Of a DNA stretch of 64,000 bases, positions 25,042 through 41,415 are shown one piece after another. The position numbers were made by a program, and so were the translations under genes. Position 1 is the stretch's first letter, and each line of letters opens with the position of its first letter. This DNA is from Vespa crabro (Eukaryota > Arthropoda > Insecta > Hymenoptera > Vespidae). Under the pieces are notes generated by a model that saw only the letters and a list, made by a program, of their open reading frames with translations, had not been told where the DNA came from and ran no database searches. The stretch lies in assembly GCF_910589235.1 (NCBI RefSeq), contig NC_060966.1, positions 1,922,001 through 1,986,000 of the forward strand, written 5' to 3'.

Positions 25042-27631
25042 TTATAACGATAAGAACGATAATAACGATTATAATGAAACTATCGGTAATAAAGATATTA
25101 ATAATAACGATAATGTATGTAATAATAATAAGAGTAACGATAATAACGATAATAATAGTAATAATAATAACGATAATGTAGATAATAACGACAATAATAA
25201 TAATAATAATAGTAAAGATAATAAGGGAAATATAGTTAATAATAATAGAAATAATAATAATAATAATAATAATAAGGATAATATCGATAATAAGGATAAT
25301 AATAATAGAAACTATAATGATAATATAGACAATAATATTAACAGTATTAACGATAATATCTATGATGATAATAATAATAATATTAACAATAATAATGATA
25401 ATAACGATAATAAAGATAATAATGATAATAATTATAATAATATTAATAACAATAGTAACGATAATAAAGTTAATAACGATAATAACGATAGTAATAAAAA
25501 GGATAAGGCCGATAATAATAATATTAATAACGATAAAAACGATAATAATAATAATAATTATAACGATAATAGCTATAACAAGAATAATGATAATAACTAT
25601 ATGTCTAGTAATAATAATACCAATAATAACGATAAAAACGTTAATGTCATTCATAATATTAACAATAATAACAATAATAACGATAAATGCGAATGAAATA
25701 ATTATAGAAATAATAACGATAATAACAATAATAACAATAATACCGATAATAACGGTATTAATAATAGCAATACTAACGATAGTAACGATACAAACGGTAA
25801 TGAGATTAACAAGAATAACGATAATAACGGAAGCAACGATTGTAACGATAAGAATAATAACAATAATAACGATAATTACGATATAAACGATAATAATAAT
25901 AATAATAAAGATAATAACGATAATAACGGTAATAATAGTAGTAATGATAACAATAATAACAATAATAACGAAAATATCTATAATATTAAAATTAATAATA
26001 AGAAGGATAATAAATATATTAACGATAATAACTATCTTAATGTTAACAATAATAACGATTGTAACGATAATAATATTTGCGGTAAAAATTAATTTAGTAA
26101 AAAAATTTATAACGACAATATTGATAGTAACGATAATAATATATATAAAAATAACGAAAATGTCGATAATAAGGATAATAAAAATAATAATAATAACGAT
26201 AATAGAGATTATTATTATAATAACGACAATAATAATAATAATAAAAATAACAATAATAGGGATAATAACAATAAAAATAAAAACAAAAATAACAATAATA
26301 ACGATAATAAAGATAATGATAATAACGATAATAATTATAATAATAATAACAATAATAATGATAATAATAATACAAACGATAGAAAATAAAAATTTTATCA
26401 TTAATAACCACAATAACGATAATAATAATAACATTAATAACGATAATAACGATTATAAAGAAAATAATAATACTAATAATAACAATAATAAGAATAACAA
26501 CGATGATAAAGATAATAAAAATACTAATAATAACAATAATAACAATAATAAAGGTAATAAATATAAAGAAATAATGACGATAAGAATGATATTATCGATA
26601 ATAACTGTAATGATACAATAATAACGATAATATCGATGATATCTATATTAAAAATAATGATAATAACGATTAAATTAATAATAATATTAACCATAATAAC
26701 GGTAATAGTAATAACAATAAAATCGATAATAACGATAATAATTATAAACGCTACAATTATAATAACTAAAATAACGATAATAACGATAATGATAATAATA
26801 ATAAGACCGATAATAACGATAATATTGAGTGTAATAGTAATAATAATAAAAATAATAATAACGATATTAACGACAGTAATGATAATAATAATAACAATTA
26901 TAACGAAAATAACGATAATAACGATAATAACAATAATATCGATAATAAATAAGACGTAAATAACGACCATAATATTAATAATAATAACGATAATAAGGTA
27001 AATTACATAACACCGTTAATAGAAATAACAATTATATCGATAATAACGATATCAACGATAATAATTGTAGTAATAACAAAAATAACGTTACCAACAATAA
27101 TATCGGTATTAACGATACTAATAAAAAAGATAATAATTATATTATCGATAATAATAATAACAATATTAACGTTAATATTGAAAACAATAATAAAAATAAT
27201 AACGATAATAACGATAATAACGATTATAATAATAACGATGGTATCTATAATAGTAATAATAATAATAAAAAAAATAACGATAAGAATAATAATAAGAATA
27301 AAGTTAAAAGCGATATTAACGATAATAACGATAATTAAAAAAACAAGATTAACGATAATAACAATAATAACGATATTAACTTCAAGAAAAATAATGTTAA
27401 GAACGATAATATCGGTAATAAAGAGAATAAAGATAATAAAGATAATAACGACAATAATAGAAATACTAAAACAATAATAACGACAATAACAATAAAAATA
27501 ATAATAACAATAACAACGTTAATAATAGTAGTAGTAATAACAATAACAACGATGATAACTATATTAACGGTAACAAGTGTAACGATAATAACGTTAATTT
27601 TGATAATAATTATAGCAATATTAACGATAAT

Positions 27632-27940
27632 AACGATAAAAGTAATAATAGAAATAATAACGATTATATAGTTAAAAACGATAATAGTAATGAAGATAAT
27701 AATGACAATAGTAATAATAATAATAACGATAATTACAGTAATAACGATAATAATAATAATAATAATAATAAATACAATAATAAAGATAATACAATTATAA
27801 TAAGAACAATAACAATATTAACAATAATAACGATAAAAGTAATAATAGAAATAATAACGATTATATAGATAAAAACGATAATAGTAATGAAGAAAATAAT
27901 GACAATAGTAATAATAATAACGATAATTTCAGTAATAACG

Positions 27941-27971
<31 letters not shown>

Positions 27972-28025
27972 CAATAATAAAAATAATACAATTATAATAA
28001 GAACAATAACAATATTAACAATAAT
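27632..28025. repeat. 197-bp tandem duplication in satellite
   Basis: AACGATAAAAGTAATAATAG at 27632 recurs at 27829. The following bases also match (AATAACGATTATATAG, AATGAAGA, AATACAATTATAATAAGAAC), with only a few differences such as GTTAAAAAC versus GATAAAAAC. This is a recent duplication of two complete units. Confidence 0.9.
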
Positions 28026-29069
28026 AACGATAATAACGATAATAACGTTAATATGGATAATAATAATAATAATATTATAATAATGATAAGAACAACAATA
28101 GTAATAATAGTATCGATAATAACTATAAGAACGATATTAAATATCATAACGATAATAATAATAATAATATTAACAATAATAACCATAATAACTATAGTAA
28201 TAAGAACAATAATAACGATAGTAACGATAATAATTATAATAATAATAACAATAATAACGATACCAACGATAATAATGATAATAATATATGTAATATCGAT
28301 AATAACGATAACAAGGATAATAACGAAAATAATAATATAGATAAAAACATTAATAATGTTCATAACGATAATAATAGTAAGAACAATAATGATAATAACG
28401 ATAATAACGATAATAATAATAACCATAATAGCGAAAATAATAATAATTGTAATAACGACTATAACGGTAATAGTAATTATATTAATAATGTTAATAACGA
28501 TAGTAACGACATTAACGTTAATGAAAATAACATTAATAACGATAATAACGATAATAACGATAATAACGATAATAATATTAACAATAATAACGATAATAGT
28601 AATATTAATGTTACGATAATGAGGATTATAAAGATAAGGACGGTAATAATAATAACAACAATATTAAGGATAATAACGTTAGTAATAATAATATTAAGAA
28701 CGATAATAAAGATAATTTGGGTAATAGTAGTATAAATAATAACAATAATAACAATAATAACGTTAAAAACGACAATTTCAATAATCATAATAACAATGAT
28801 AACAATAATATCGATAATAATAATAACGATAATAAGAAAAGTAATAATAATAAAAACGATAATGACGATAATAATAATAATAATAATAACGTTAATAATA
28901 ATTAAAATAACGATAATAACGAAAACAACGAAATTAACAATAACAGCGATAATATTAATAAGATTAATAATGATATTTACGTAAATAATTAAATAATAAT
29001 AGTAATCATAACGATAATAACGATAATATTAATAATAATATTAATAACAATAATAAAGATTATAAAGAT

Positions 29070-30020
29070 AATTTCGAAGATAATTATGATGATAATGATG
29101 ATAATAATATTAATAATAATAACGATATCAACGAAAATTACGATAATAACGATAATAACGTTATTAACGATATTAACTATAACAACAATAGTAACGAAAA
29201 AATAATAATAATAATAACGGTAATAACGGTAATAACAACAATAGTACCATTAATATTATTAATTATAATAATAACGTTATTGACGATAATATATTATTAC
29301 GAATATTAACGATTATAATATTTTAACGATTATAATATTAACGATAATAACGCAAGAATAATAATAATAATAACGATAATAACGATAATACAGATAATAA
29401 TTATAAGGATAATGACGATAATAACAATAACAATATCAGCGATAATAACGATTATTACGATTATAATAAACACAATATTAACGATTATATCGATAATAAT
29501 AATAATTTGATAACAATAATAACGATAATAACATTATTAGAGATAATAACGATAATAATGATAATAATAATAGTGATAATAAATATAATTATGATAATAA
29601 AGATAATAACGATATCAACAATAATAACATTAATAGTAACAATAATAATATGGAAAGTAAGAATATTAACGGTGACAACGATAACAATAATAACATTAAT
29701 AATGATAATAACGATAATAACAATAATACTAATTATATTGATAACGATAATAACGATATCAAGGATGATAACTATAATAACGATAATAATATTAATGATA
29801 CGAACGATAATATCGATTATAATAATAACAATATTAACGATAATATCGATTTTAATAATATAAACAATAACAATAATGAAGATAACAATAATAACGATTA
29901 TAATAAAATCGATAATAGCGATAACAGTAATAATAATAATAACGATATTAATGATAAAATCGATAATATAAATAAGAATAAGGTAGATGACTTTGATGAT
30001 AACGTTATTCCAAATAATAA
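29070..30020. repeat. Inverted segmental repeat, right arm
   Basis: Reverse complement of ~1850-2720, carrying the same landmarks in mirrored order: AATAACGCAAG at ~29346, ACAATAGTACCATTAATA at ~29238 and TAAGAATAAGGTAGATGAC at ~29972. Divergence is visible but modest compared with the surrounding array. Confidence 0.75.
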
Positions 30021-33000
30021 TAATAACAATAATAACGATAATAACGATAATAACGATAAATAATAAAATTAATAATGATTATAAGGTTAATAACAAAATT
30101 AATAATAGCAATAATAACGATAAAACCGATAATAATGATAATAATAGTAATAAAAATAATAACTATAGTAACGATAATAACGTCAATAATAATAACGATA
30201 ATGACGATAAAAATAATAATAATAATAACAATAATAACGATTCTTACGTTAATAACGATAATAATAACGATATTAACGATAATAGCAATAAAAATAATAA
30301 AGATAAAAACAATATTTACGATACAACGATAATAACAATAATATTAAAAACTATGAAAATGATAATTTCGATAATAATAATAACAACATTAACGATAATA
30401 ATAATAATTATTATATCGATATTAAAGATAAGAAAGACAATAATAATAATAATAAGAAGAAGAATAACGATAATAACGATACTAATAATAGTAATAATAA
30501 AAATGATAAAAATAATAATGATAATAATGAAAATATCGATAATAATAAAAACGATAATAACAATAATAATAATAATAATAGTAAAAACAATAATAACGAT
30601 AATAACGATAATAACGATAATTATAATAAATATAGTAAAAACAATAATAACGATTATAACGATTATAGCTGTAATAACTATATTCATAATAACGATATTG
30701 ACGGTAATAAAAATAATAAAAATAATTTCGATAATAACGATAATTACTATAATAAAGATAATAATAATAATAACAAAAATAACGATAATGATGATTATAA
30801 CTCGAATAATAACGAACATACCGGTAATAAGGGAAATAACAACGATAATATCGATAATATCGATAATAATAATAATAATAATAACGATAATATAGATAAT
30901 AATATTAACAATTATAACGATACTTACAATAATAATATTAATAATAATAACAATAATAACGATAATTGTAATAATAAAATTAATAACGATAATGACGGTA
31001 ATAGCGATCATAACGATAATAACGTTAATAAAGATAATAACGATAGTAGTAATAGTAACAATATAAATAATAATAATAGTAACAGTAATAACGGAAATAA
31101 TGATAATAATTATAATAACAAATACGTTAATATCGATAATACCAATAATAGCGTAATAAGGAAAATAATATAATGATAATAATATAACAGTAATAACGAT
31201 AATAACGATAACAATAATATCAATATTAACGATAATATCGATTGTAATAATAACAATAATAACGGTAATAGTGATAATAATAACAACAATAATTATAGAA
31301 TTGACGTTAATAACGATAACAATAATAACAATAATAACGCTAATAATAATAATAACGCTAATAATGATAACTACGATGATAGCGATAATAATAATAATAA
31401 TAATGTCGATAAAAACAATAATAATGATATTATTGATAATAGTAATAATAGTAATAATAATAACATCGGTAATAACGATAAAAACGTTAATAATAATAAC
31501 GATAATAACGGTCATAAAAATAATATAAATATCAATAAAAAATTAATAACGGTAATAACGATAAGAATAATAATAATAATATCGATAATAACAATAATAA
31601 CGATAATACTCATAATAATAATAATAGTTATTACGTTAAACACGATAATAACGATAATCTCAATAATAATAATAATAATTAAAACGTTAATATCGATATT
31701 AATAATAATAATATCAATAATAACGACAATAATGGTTATAACGATAATAATAATAAAGAAATATCAATAATAACGATAATAACGATAATAATAATAATAA
31801 TGATAAGAATTATAAGAACGACAATAATAATACTCATAATAAAAATAATACCGATAATATGGATAATAACAACAATAACCATAATAAATATAATAATGAT
31901 TATAACGATAATGACGATAATAAGGAAAATAATAATAATAAATGTAATAACCTTAATAGCTATAATAACCATAATTTTAATAAAACTAATATTAATAATA
32001 ATTATAATAACGATAATAACGATAATAAAGATAATAATATCAGTACTATAAACAGAAACAACAATGATAATGATTTTAACGCTACTAACGTTACTAACGG
32101 TAATAAACATAATAATGTTAATAATAATAACTATAAAGAAGATAGGAGTGATAATAATAATAATAATAATAATGGCAATAATAAATGATTATATCGATAA
32201 TAATAATAAGAATTATAAGGAAGACAATTAAGATAATAATAATAATAATAAAGATAATAGCGATAATAACGATAATAACAATAATATCAATAATAATAAT
32301 AACTATAATAAGAATAATAACGACATCAAGTGTACCAATAATAATGATAATAATAATATCAATAATAATTATAATAATGATAATAAAAGTAATAATAATA
32401 GCAATAATAACAATAATAACGATAATTACGATAATAAAGTTAATAATAGTAATAATATCAATAATAACGATAATAACGGTAATAAAGATAATTATAATAG
32501 TATTAATGACATTAATCATAATAGTAACGATAATTATTATAATAATAATAAAATAGATAACGATAATAATGATAATGACGATATTAATAATAATAATAAC
32601 AATAATAACGATAATAACGATATTAGGAATAACAGTAATAAAGTTAATATCGATAAAAACGGTAATAACTATAATAATTTATAATAACAATAACAATAAT
32701 AATGATAATAACGATAATAATAATAATAATAAAATCGATAATAATAATAGTATTAATAATAATAATAACGTTAATAAGGATAATAGTGATAATATTTGTA
32801 ACAATAATAACGATAATAAAGATGATAATAATAATACTAATAATAATAACGATAATAACGATAATGTTGATAATAATACTAACAATTATAACAATAATAA
32901 CGATAATGACGATTGTATTAATAATAATAATAATATCGATAATAACAATAATTATGATAATAACGATTATAATAATAATAATTATTACGTAAAACCGATA

Positions 33001-36000
33001 ATAACGATAATCACGATGAAAATAATAATAATTTTAACTTTATTAAAAATTTTGCGATAATTACGGTGATAATAATAATAATAATAATAATAATAATTAC
33101 AATAATAACGATAACAATTACAGAAACGTTAATAATAATATTGATAATAAAGATAATCACGATGATCATATTAATGATATTATTGATTATAATGATAATA
33201 ACTTTAATAATGATTATAACGTTAATAATAATAATAATAATAACAACAGTTATTAGTCACGATAGTAACAACTATAGTAACAATATTAACGATAATATTG
33301 ATAATAATAAAAACAATAACAACTATAATAACGATAATAACGATAATAAAGTTAATTAATAAGTAAGCGTTAATGACGATAATATTAAAAACAATAATAG
33401 CGATAATAATAATAACAGTAATAACGATATTAAGGGTAATAACAGTAATAATATGAACAACAATAACGATAATAATGATAATAACGAAAAAATAAAAACG
33501 ATAGTAACAATAATATATATGAATATAGTAACGATAATAAAGATAATTATAAAACAATTATCACGATAATAACGAATATATCTTTTATAACTATAATAAC
33601 CATAATAATACTAACGATAATGTAGATAATAATGATAATAACGAAAATAATAATAGTCATAATAACCATATTAATAATAATGACGGTAGAAAGATTAATA
33701 ATAATAACAATAATATAAATAATAAATATTTTAACGATAATAACAATATTAACGATAATAATATAATCAATAATAAAGTATTTAATGATAATAATGATAA
33801 TAATAATAAAAATTATTACGATAAAAACGATAATAACGGTAATAACGATAATAATAATAATAATTTTAACGTTTATAACGATATTTATGATATAAGCGGT
33901 AATAATAATAATAATAATATAGATAATAACGATAACAATGGTTATAACGATAATAATAATAAAAGAAATTACAATAATAACGACAAAAACGACAATAATA
34001 ATTACAATAATAACGATATCTACTATAAAACCGATAATAATAATAAAGATAAGAAAGATAATAACGTTAATAATATTAATGATAATATCGATAATAATGA
34101 TGAAAACGATAATTAAGATTATAATTATAATAATAATAAGAATAATAACAATAATAATTATATTAACAGTTATAACGTTAATAACGTTTATAATAACAAT
34201 AATAACGATAATATTGGTAATAATAGAAACAATAATAAATATAATAGTGATAATTACGATAATAACGATATTAATAATAACATTAATATCGAAAACTACG
34301 AAAATAACAATAATAATAATGATTATTATAACGATAATAAGGAAGATAAATGTAAGAAAGATATTAATATTAACAATAATAAAAATATTAATGATAATAA
34401 CCATAATAACGATAATACCCATATTAACGATAATAACGATAATACTGACAAGAATAATAACAACAAAATCTATAATAATACCAATACCAATAATAATAAT
34501 AATAATAAAAATTAAAATAATAAGAAGAATAATATCGATATTAACTTCAAAATTAATAAAGATTATGACTAAAATAATAATAATAATAATATCGAAAGAA
34601 ATAATAATAACGATCATAACGATAATAATAATAATAATAAAAACGATAATAAAGATAATAACGATAATAATAATAATAGTAGGTACAATAATAAGGATAA
34701 TAACGATATTAACGATAATAATAATAACGATAATACCGATAATAACGATAATAATTGTAGTAATAATGACACTAATAACAATTACAACGATAATATCGTT
34801 ATTAATAATTTCAGTAATAAAAGAATAACTATAATTACGATAATAACGATAATAACGATTATAATAATAACGATAATAAATATAATATTAATAATAATAA
34901 TAATAATAACGATAATAACGATCATAACAATATCAACGATAAAAATAATATTAAATATAACGATAATAAGGAAAATAACGAAAATAATAATAATATTAAT
35001 TGTAATAATAAATACGTTATAAATGAAAATAACCATAATAATAGTAGTAATAATAAATATAATACCAACAATAAAGTAAATAACGTAAATACTATCGAAA
35101 ATAATAAGAACGATAATAACGATAATAATAATATTAATTACTATTATATCGAAAATATGGATAATAATAATAATAATAATAATAATGATAATAATAATAA
35201 TATTAAAAAAAATAATAATAATAATTATAATAACGATAATAACGTTAAAACAATAATTATAATAACAATAATAACGATAATAACGATAATAACGGCAATA
35301 TTATTAAAGATAATAACCATAATAACGGTAATAATAATAATAAGAAAAAGGATAATTTCGATATTAACTACAATAATGATAATAATAATAATAATAATAA
35401 TAGGGATAATGACAATAATAACGATAATATCGACATTAATGATAATAATAATAAAGATAATGACGATAATATCGATAACAATAATAACAATATCATCGAT
35501 AATGTCGATAATATACAAAAATAATAATAACAGAATAACGATAATAACGATTGGTAAAGATCGTAATTATAAAAATAATAACAATATTACAATAATAATG
35601 ACAATAACGGTAAAAACGATAATAATAGTATTAATAATAACAATCATAGCAACAATAACGATAATAACGATATCAACGAAAATGCCGATTATGACGATAA
35701 TAACGATAATTTCGATAATAATAATAACATTAATAACGATAATATCAATAATAATAATAATAATAACTATAAAATAGATATTAACGATAAAATCAATAAT
35801 AATATTAAAAAAATTAAAGATAATATCGGTAATAATAATATTAAAATTAACAATAGTAACGAAAATACCGTTAATAGAATAACAAGATTAACGATAATAA
35901 TAATAAGGATGATCATGATAATAACGATAATATTAATAATATTAATAACGATAATAACGATAATAATAGTAGTAAAAATAACAATAATAGTGATAATAAA

Positions 36001-39000
36001 GATAGTAATGAAAATAAAATTGACGATAATAACGGCAATATTAATAATAATAATAACGATAATAACGATAATAACAATAATAAAATTAATAATAATAAAG
36101 ATAATAACGATATTAATGATAAAACCGCTAATAACGATAATAACGACAATAATAATAATAAGAATAATAATAACGATAATAGAAATAATAACGACAATAG
36201 TAATTATAATAATAATAATAATAATAATAACAATAAAATCGATAATAACGATAATAAAGATAATAATAACAATAATAATAATAAGAATAATATTAACAAT
36301 AAGAACGATAATAACGATTATAATAACAAAGATAATAATGATTACAACGACAATAATATTAATAACGATAATAACGATAATAACAATAATAATAATAGTA
36401 ATAATAAAGTTAATAAGGATATTAAAGTTTCTAATGATAATTATAATAAGTATAATAACGATAATAACGGTTTTGATTATAAGAACGAAAATAAAATTCA
36501 TAATAATAAAATAATAACGACAATAACTATAATAACAATAAATATAGATGTAATAATAACAATATTAAGAATAAAATCTATAATAACGATAATACCGTTA
36601 ATAATAGTATTAATAATAACAGTAATAAGAATAATAACGATAAAAACGATTTTAACGATAATAATAATAACAATAATGATAATATCATTAACAATAATAA
36701 CAATATTAACGATAATAACGATAACAATAATAATAATAATTCCAATATTAACGATAATATCGATAATGACGATAATAACGATATTAACGATAATATAGAT
36801 AATATTAATAATAATAATAAGGATAATATCGAAAGTAATAATTATAAAAATAATAATAATAACGATAATAACGGTAATAAAAATGTTAAAGATAATAATA
36901 ATAAGGATAATAACGATAATATCGATAATATTAATAATATTAATAACAATAATAACGATAATAATATTAGTGAAATTAACAATGATAACGATAATGAATA
37001 TAATAACGATAATAATATTAACGATAATAACGGCAATATAAATAATAATAATTATAACGATAATTACGATAATAACGAAAATATTATTAATAATAATAAA
37101 GATAATAACGATATTAACGATAATACCTATAATACCGATAATAATGATAATCATATTAACGATAATAACGATAATAACGATAATAACTATAATAATATTT
37201 ATAATAGTATTAACAATAACAACGATAATAACGATAATAGTAGTAATGTTAATAACAATAAAAACGATAGTTCCGATAAAAATGATTGTAATAATAAAGA
37301 TTACAACGATATTAACGTTATTAATGATAAGAATAATAATGATAATAACGATAATAACATTGATAACGATAATAATAATAAGGATAATATCGATAATATC
37401 GATAATATTAATAAGATTATTAACGATTATGTCGATAATAATAATAATAATAATAACAATAATAGCTATAAAAACGTAAATGACAATAATAACCATAATA
37501 GTAATGGAGATAATAACGATAAAAGTAATAATAAAAATAGCAATAGTAACAATGATAATGTTAATGACGATAATAACAGTAACAATAGAAGTAATAATAA
37601 CAGTAATAATAATAATAACGTTAAAAACAATATAAACGATAATAATAATAACCATAATGATAATATCGATAATAATATGAACAATAATAACGATTATATC
37701 GATAATAATTATAATAATAATAATAACTATAATAACTATGAAAACGATATTAACATTTATAATAATTACGATAATAACGTTAAAAATAATAACAATAATA
37801 ACTATAATAAAGTTTATGACGATAACAATAATAACGATAATAACCATAATATCGATAAAAATAACAATATTAACGATAATGACGTTAATAATATTAATAA
37901 TAATAACAATTATAACGAGATTAAAGATAATAAAGATAATAATATTAACGATCATAACGACAATAGTAAAAATAATAATAACGATAATAACGATAATAAC
38001 GATTATGACGATAACAATATTAAAGATAATATCCACAATAGCAATAATAATAAAAATGATAATACCGATATTAAGGATAATAATAGTATTAATGATTTCA
38101 CTAATTACTATAATAAAGGTAATAACGATTAGAATGATATTATCGATAATTAATAATAACAATAATAATAATAATAACGATATTAATAATAATAATAATT
38201 ACAATAATAAGGATAATTACGATAATAACGGTAATAGTATTAATAGTAATAGCAATAATACGGATATTAAAGATTGTAACGATAATAAAAGTTACAATAA
38301 TCACGATAACTACGATAATAATGATAATGACGATAATATCGAAAAAAATAAAAACAATATCCATGATAATTACTATAATAATAATAAAAATAAAAACAAT
38401 AATACCGATTATAACGAAATAAATTACTATAATAATAATGATAATAACGGTAATATTAATAATAATAATAAAGATAATATCGACGTTATTAATAATAACA
38501 AAAATAACAATAGCGATAATAACGTTAATAAAAATAAAAATATTAATAACAATAATAACGATAATAACGATAATATCCATAAAAATAATAACAACATTAA
38601 CAAATAAAGTAGATAATAAAGATATTAATAACGATAATAGCGATAATAGCGATAAAAACGCTAATAGTAGTAATATTAATAACGATAATAACAATATTTA
38701 CGATAACAATAATAATAATAATAAAGATAACAACGATATTAACGTTCATAACGGTAATAATTGTAGGTAATAAGGAGAATAACAATGCTAACGATAATAA
38801 CAATAAGTATAATAACGATAATATCGATAATAATAATAATAATGTGAATAATAACGATAATAACTTTAATAAGGATAATAATAATGATGACAATAACGAT
38901 AATAGTAATAATAAAAATATAGTAGTAACAATAATAACGATAATGACGATAATAACGATAATAATAATAACGATAATGGCGATGATAACAATAAAGATAA

Positions 39001-39782
39001 TAACCATAATAACGATATCAACGGCCATAAGGATAATATTAGTATAAATATTAACGATAATATCGTTAATGATAATAACAATATTAACTATAATATCGAT
39101 TATAATAATAAAAACAATATCAATAATAACGATAATCACGATAATATCAATTATAATAATTACGATAAAAGCGATAACAACAAAAATAATGATAGTAACG
39201 ATAATTACGATATTAACAATAATAATATTACTAATAATAAAGATAATATTGATATTAAAGATAATAAGAATAATAATAACAATAACGATAATATCGATAA
39301 AATTATAACAATAAAATCGATAATTACGATATTAGCAATAACAATAACAACAATAATAACGATAATGACAGTAATAACGATAATACTAAAAACCATAATG
39401 ACGATCATAGTAATAATAATAATGACGATAGTATAGATAATAACGATAATAATAAAAATAATAATAACGATAATAACGATATAAACGATAATAACGATAA
39501 TAACGATAATGATAATGGCGATAAGAACAATAATATCGATTATAATGATATTAAATACAATAATACTACCGATAATAATGATAAGTACGATTAGAACGAT
39601 AATAATAATAATGATAATAACAATAATTAAAGAAACAATAATAACGATAATACCGATAATGACGATAATAATAATTATAACTATAACGATAATAAAGATA
39701 ATAACTATAAGAACGATGACAATAATGACAATAAAACGAATATAACGGAAAAAAAGATAATAACGAAAATAAAGGTAATATT

Positions 39783-39814
<32 letters not shown>

Positions 39815-40489
39815 TGCGATAATAACTATAATAATGATAATAATAATAATAAAAAAAATAATAATGGTCATTATGATAATAAAGATAATAGTAGTAGTAA
39901 TAATAACAATAATGACAATTCTAACGATAATGATGATAATAGCGATAATAATAATAAAGTTAATAATTATAATAATAACGCTAATATCGATAATACTGAT
40001 AAAAACGATAATAACAATATTAATAATAATAACCATAAGGACGATAATAACGGTAATAATAATAACATTAATAACGATAATGATGATTATAACGGTAATA
40101 ATAATATTAATAATAACAATAATAACGAATATAAATATAATAACAATAATAACGATAACAACAGGATGGACAATTATAATGATAATAATAATAACAATAA
40201 TACCGATAATAAAGTTAATATATATAATAATAATAATCATAAAAATAATATTAATAATAACGATAATAATAGAAGTAATAATAACAATAATATCAATAAT
40301 AACGACAATAACGACAATAACGAAAATAATAATTATATTAATAACAATAATAATCTTAACAATAATAACGGTAATAACTGTAATAACAATTAAAATAACG
40401 TCAACAACGATAATAAAAATTTTATAAACGAAATAAACGATAAAAATGATAATTACGATAATAAACATAACAAAAAAAACGAATATAAC

Positions 40490-41353
40490 TGTAATAACAA
40501 TTATAATCATAATACCGTCAATAATATTTATAATAATAAGAATTGTACTGATAATAACGATAATGAAAATAATAAAAGTAGTAATAATAACAAGAATAAT
40601 AATTATAACGATAATAAGGATACAAAGGATAATAATAGTAGTAATAGGAAGAATAATACCAATTATAAGGGTAATAACGATAATAAGGATAATAATATTA
40701 TTAATAATAACAAAAATAGCAATAATAATAATAATTTCGATATTAACGATAATAACGATATAATAATTATAATATTATTTTTAATATCGTTATTATCGAT
40801 AATAATATTAACGATAGTAACGATAATAACGTAACTAACAAAAATAATAATAATAATAGTAACAATAATTATAACGATAATAAAGTTAATAAGTATAATA
40901 ATCATAACGATAATGACGGTAATAATAATAATAACGCTAATAACGATAATTACGGTAATAACGATAATTTTAGTAATGATAATAACGTCAATAACGATAA
41001 TTACGGTAATAATATTAATAAAAATAACGATAATATCTGTAATAACGATAATAACGACAATAGTACTATTAATAATATTAATTATAATCTTGACGTTATT
41101 GACGATAGTAACGATTATAGTAGTAATAATAATATCAATATTAGCAATAATATCGATAATAACATTAATAACGACAATAACGACAATAATAATAACGATA
41201 ACAACGATAATATCGATAATAATAATAACAATATTAACGACAACATCGATAATAATAATTATAATAATAACAATATCATCGATAATAGCGACAATAACGA
41301 AAATAATAGTAATAATAATAACGATAATAAAGACAATAATGACAATAATAATG

Positions 41354-41415
<62 letters not shown>

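Noticed and set aside
24989..25696. Asn/Asp-rich open frames resembling prion-like or Dictyostelium/Plasmodium proteins
   Set aside because: This is simply the AAT AAC GAT reading of the same satellite. The embedded elements are insect-type R1 and gypsy, which argues against a protist source.
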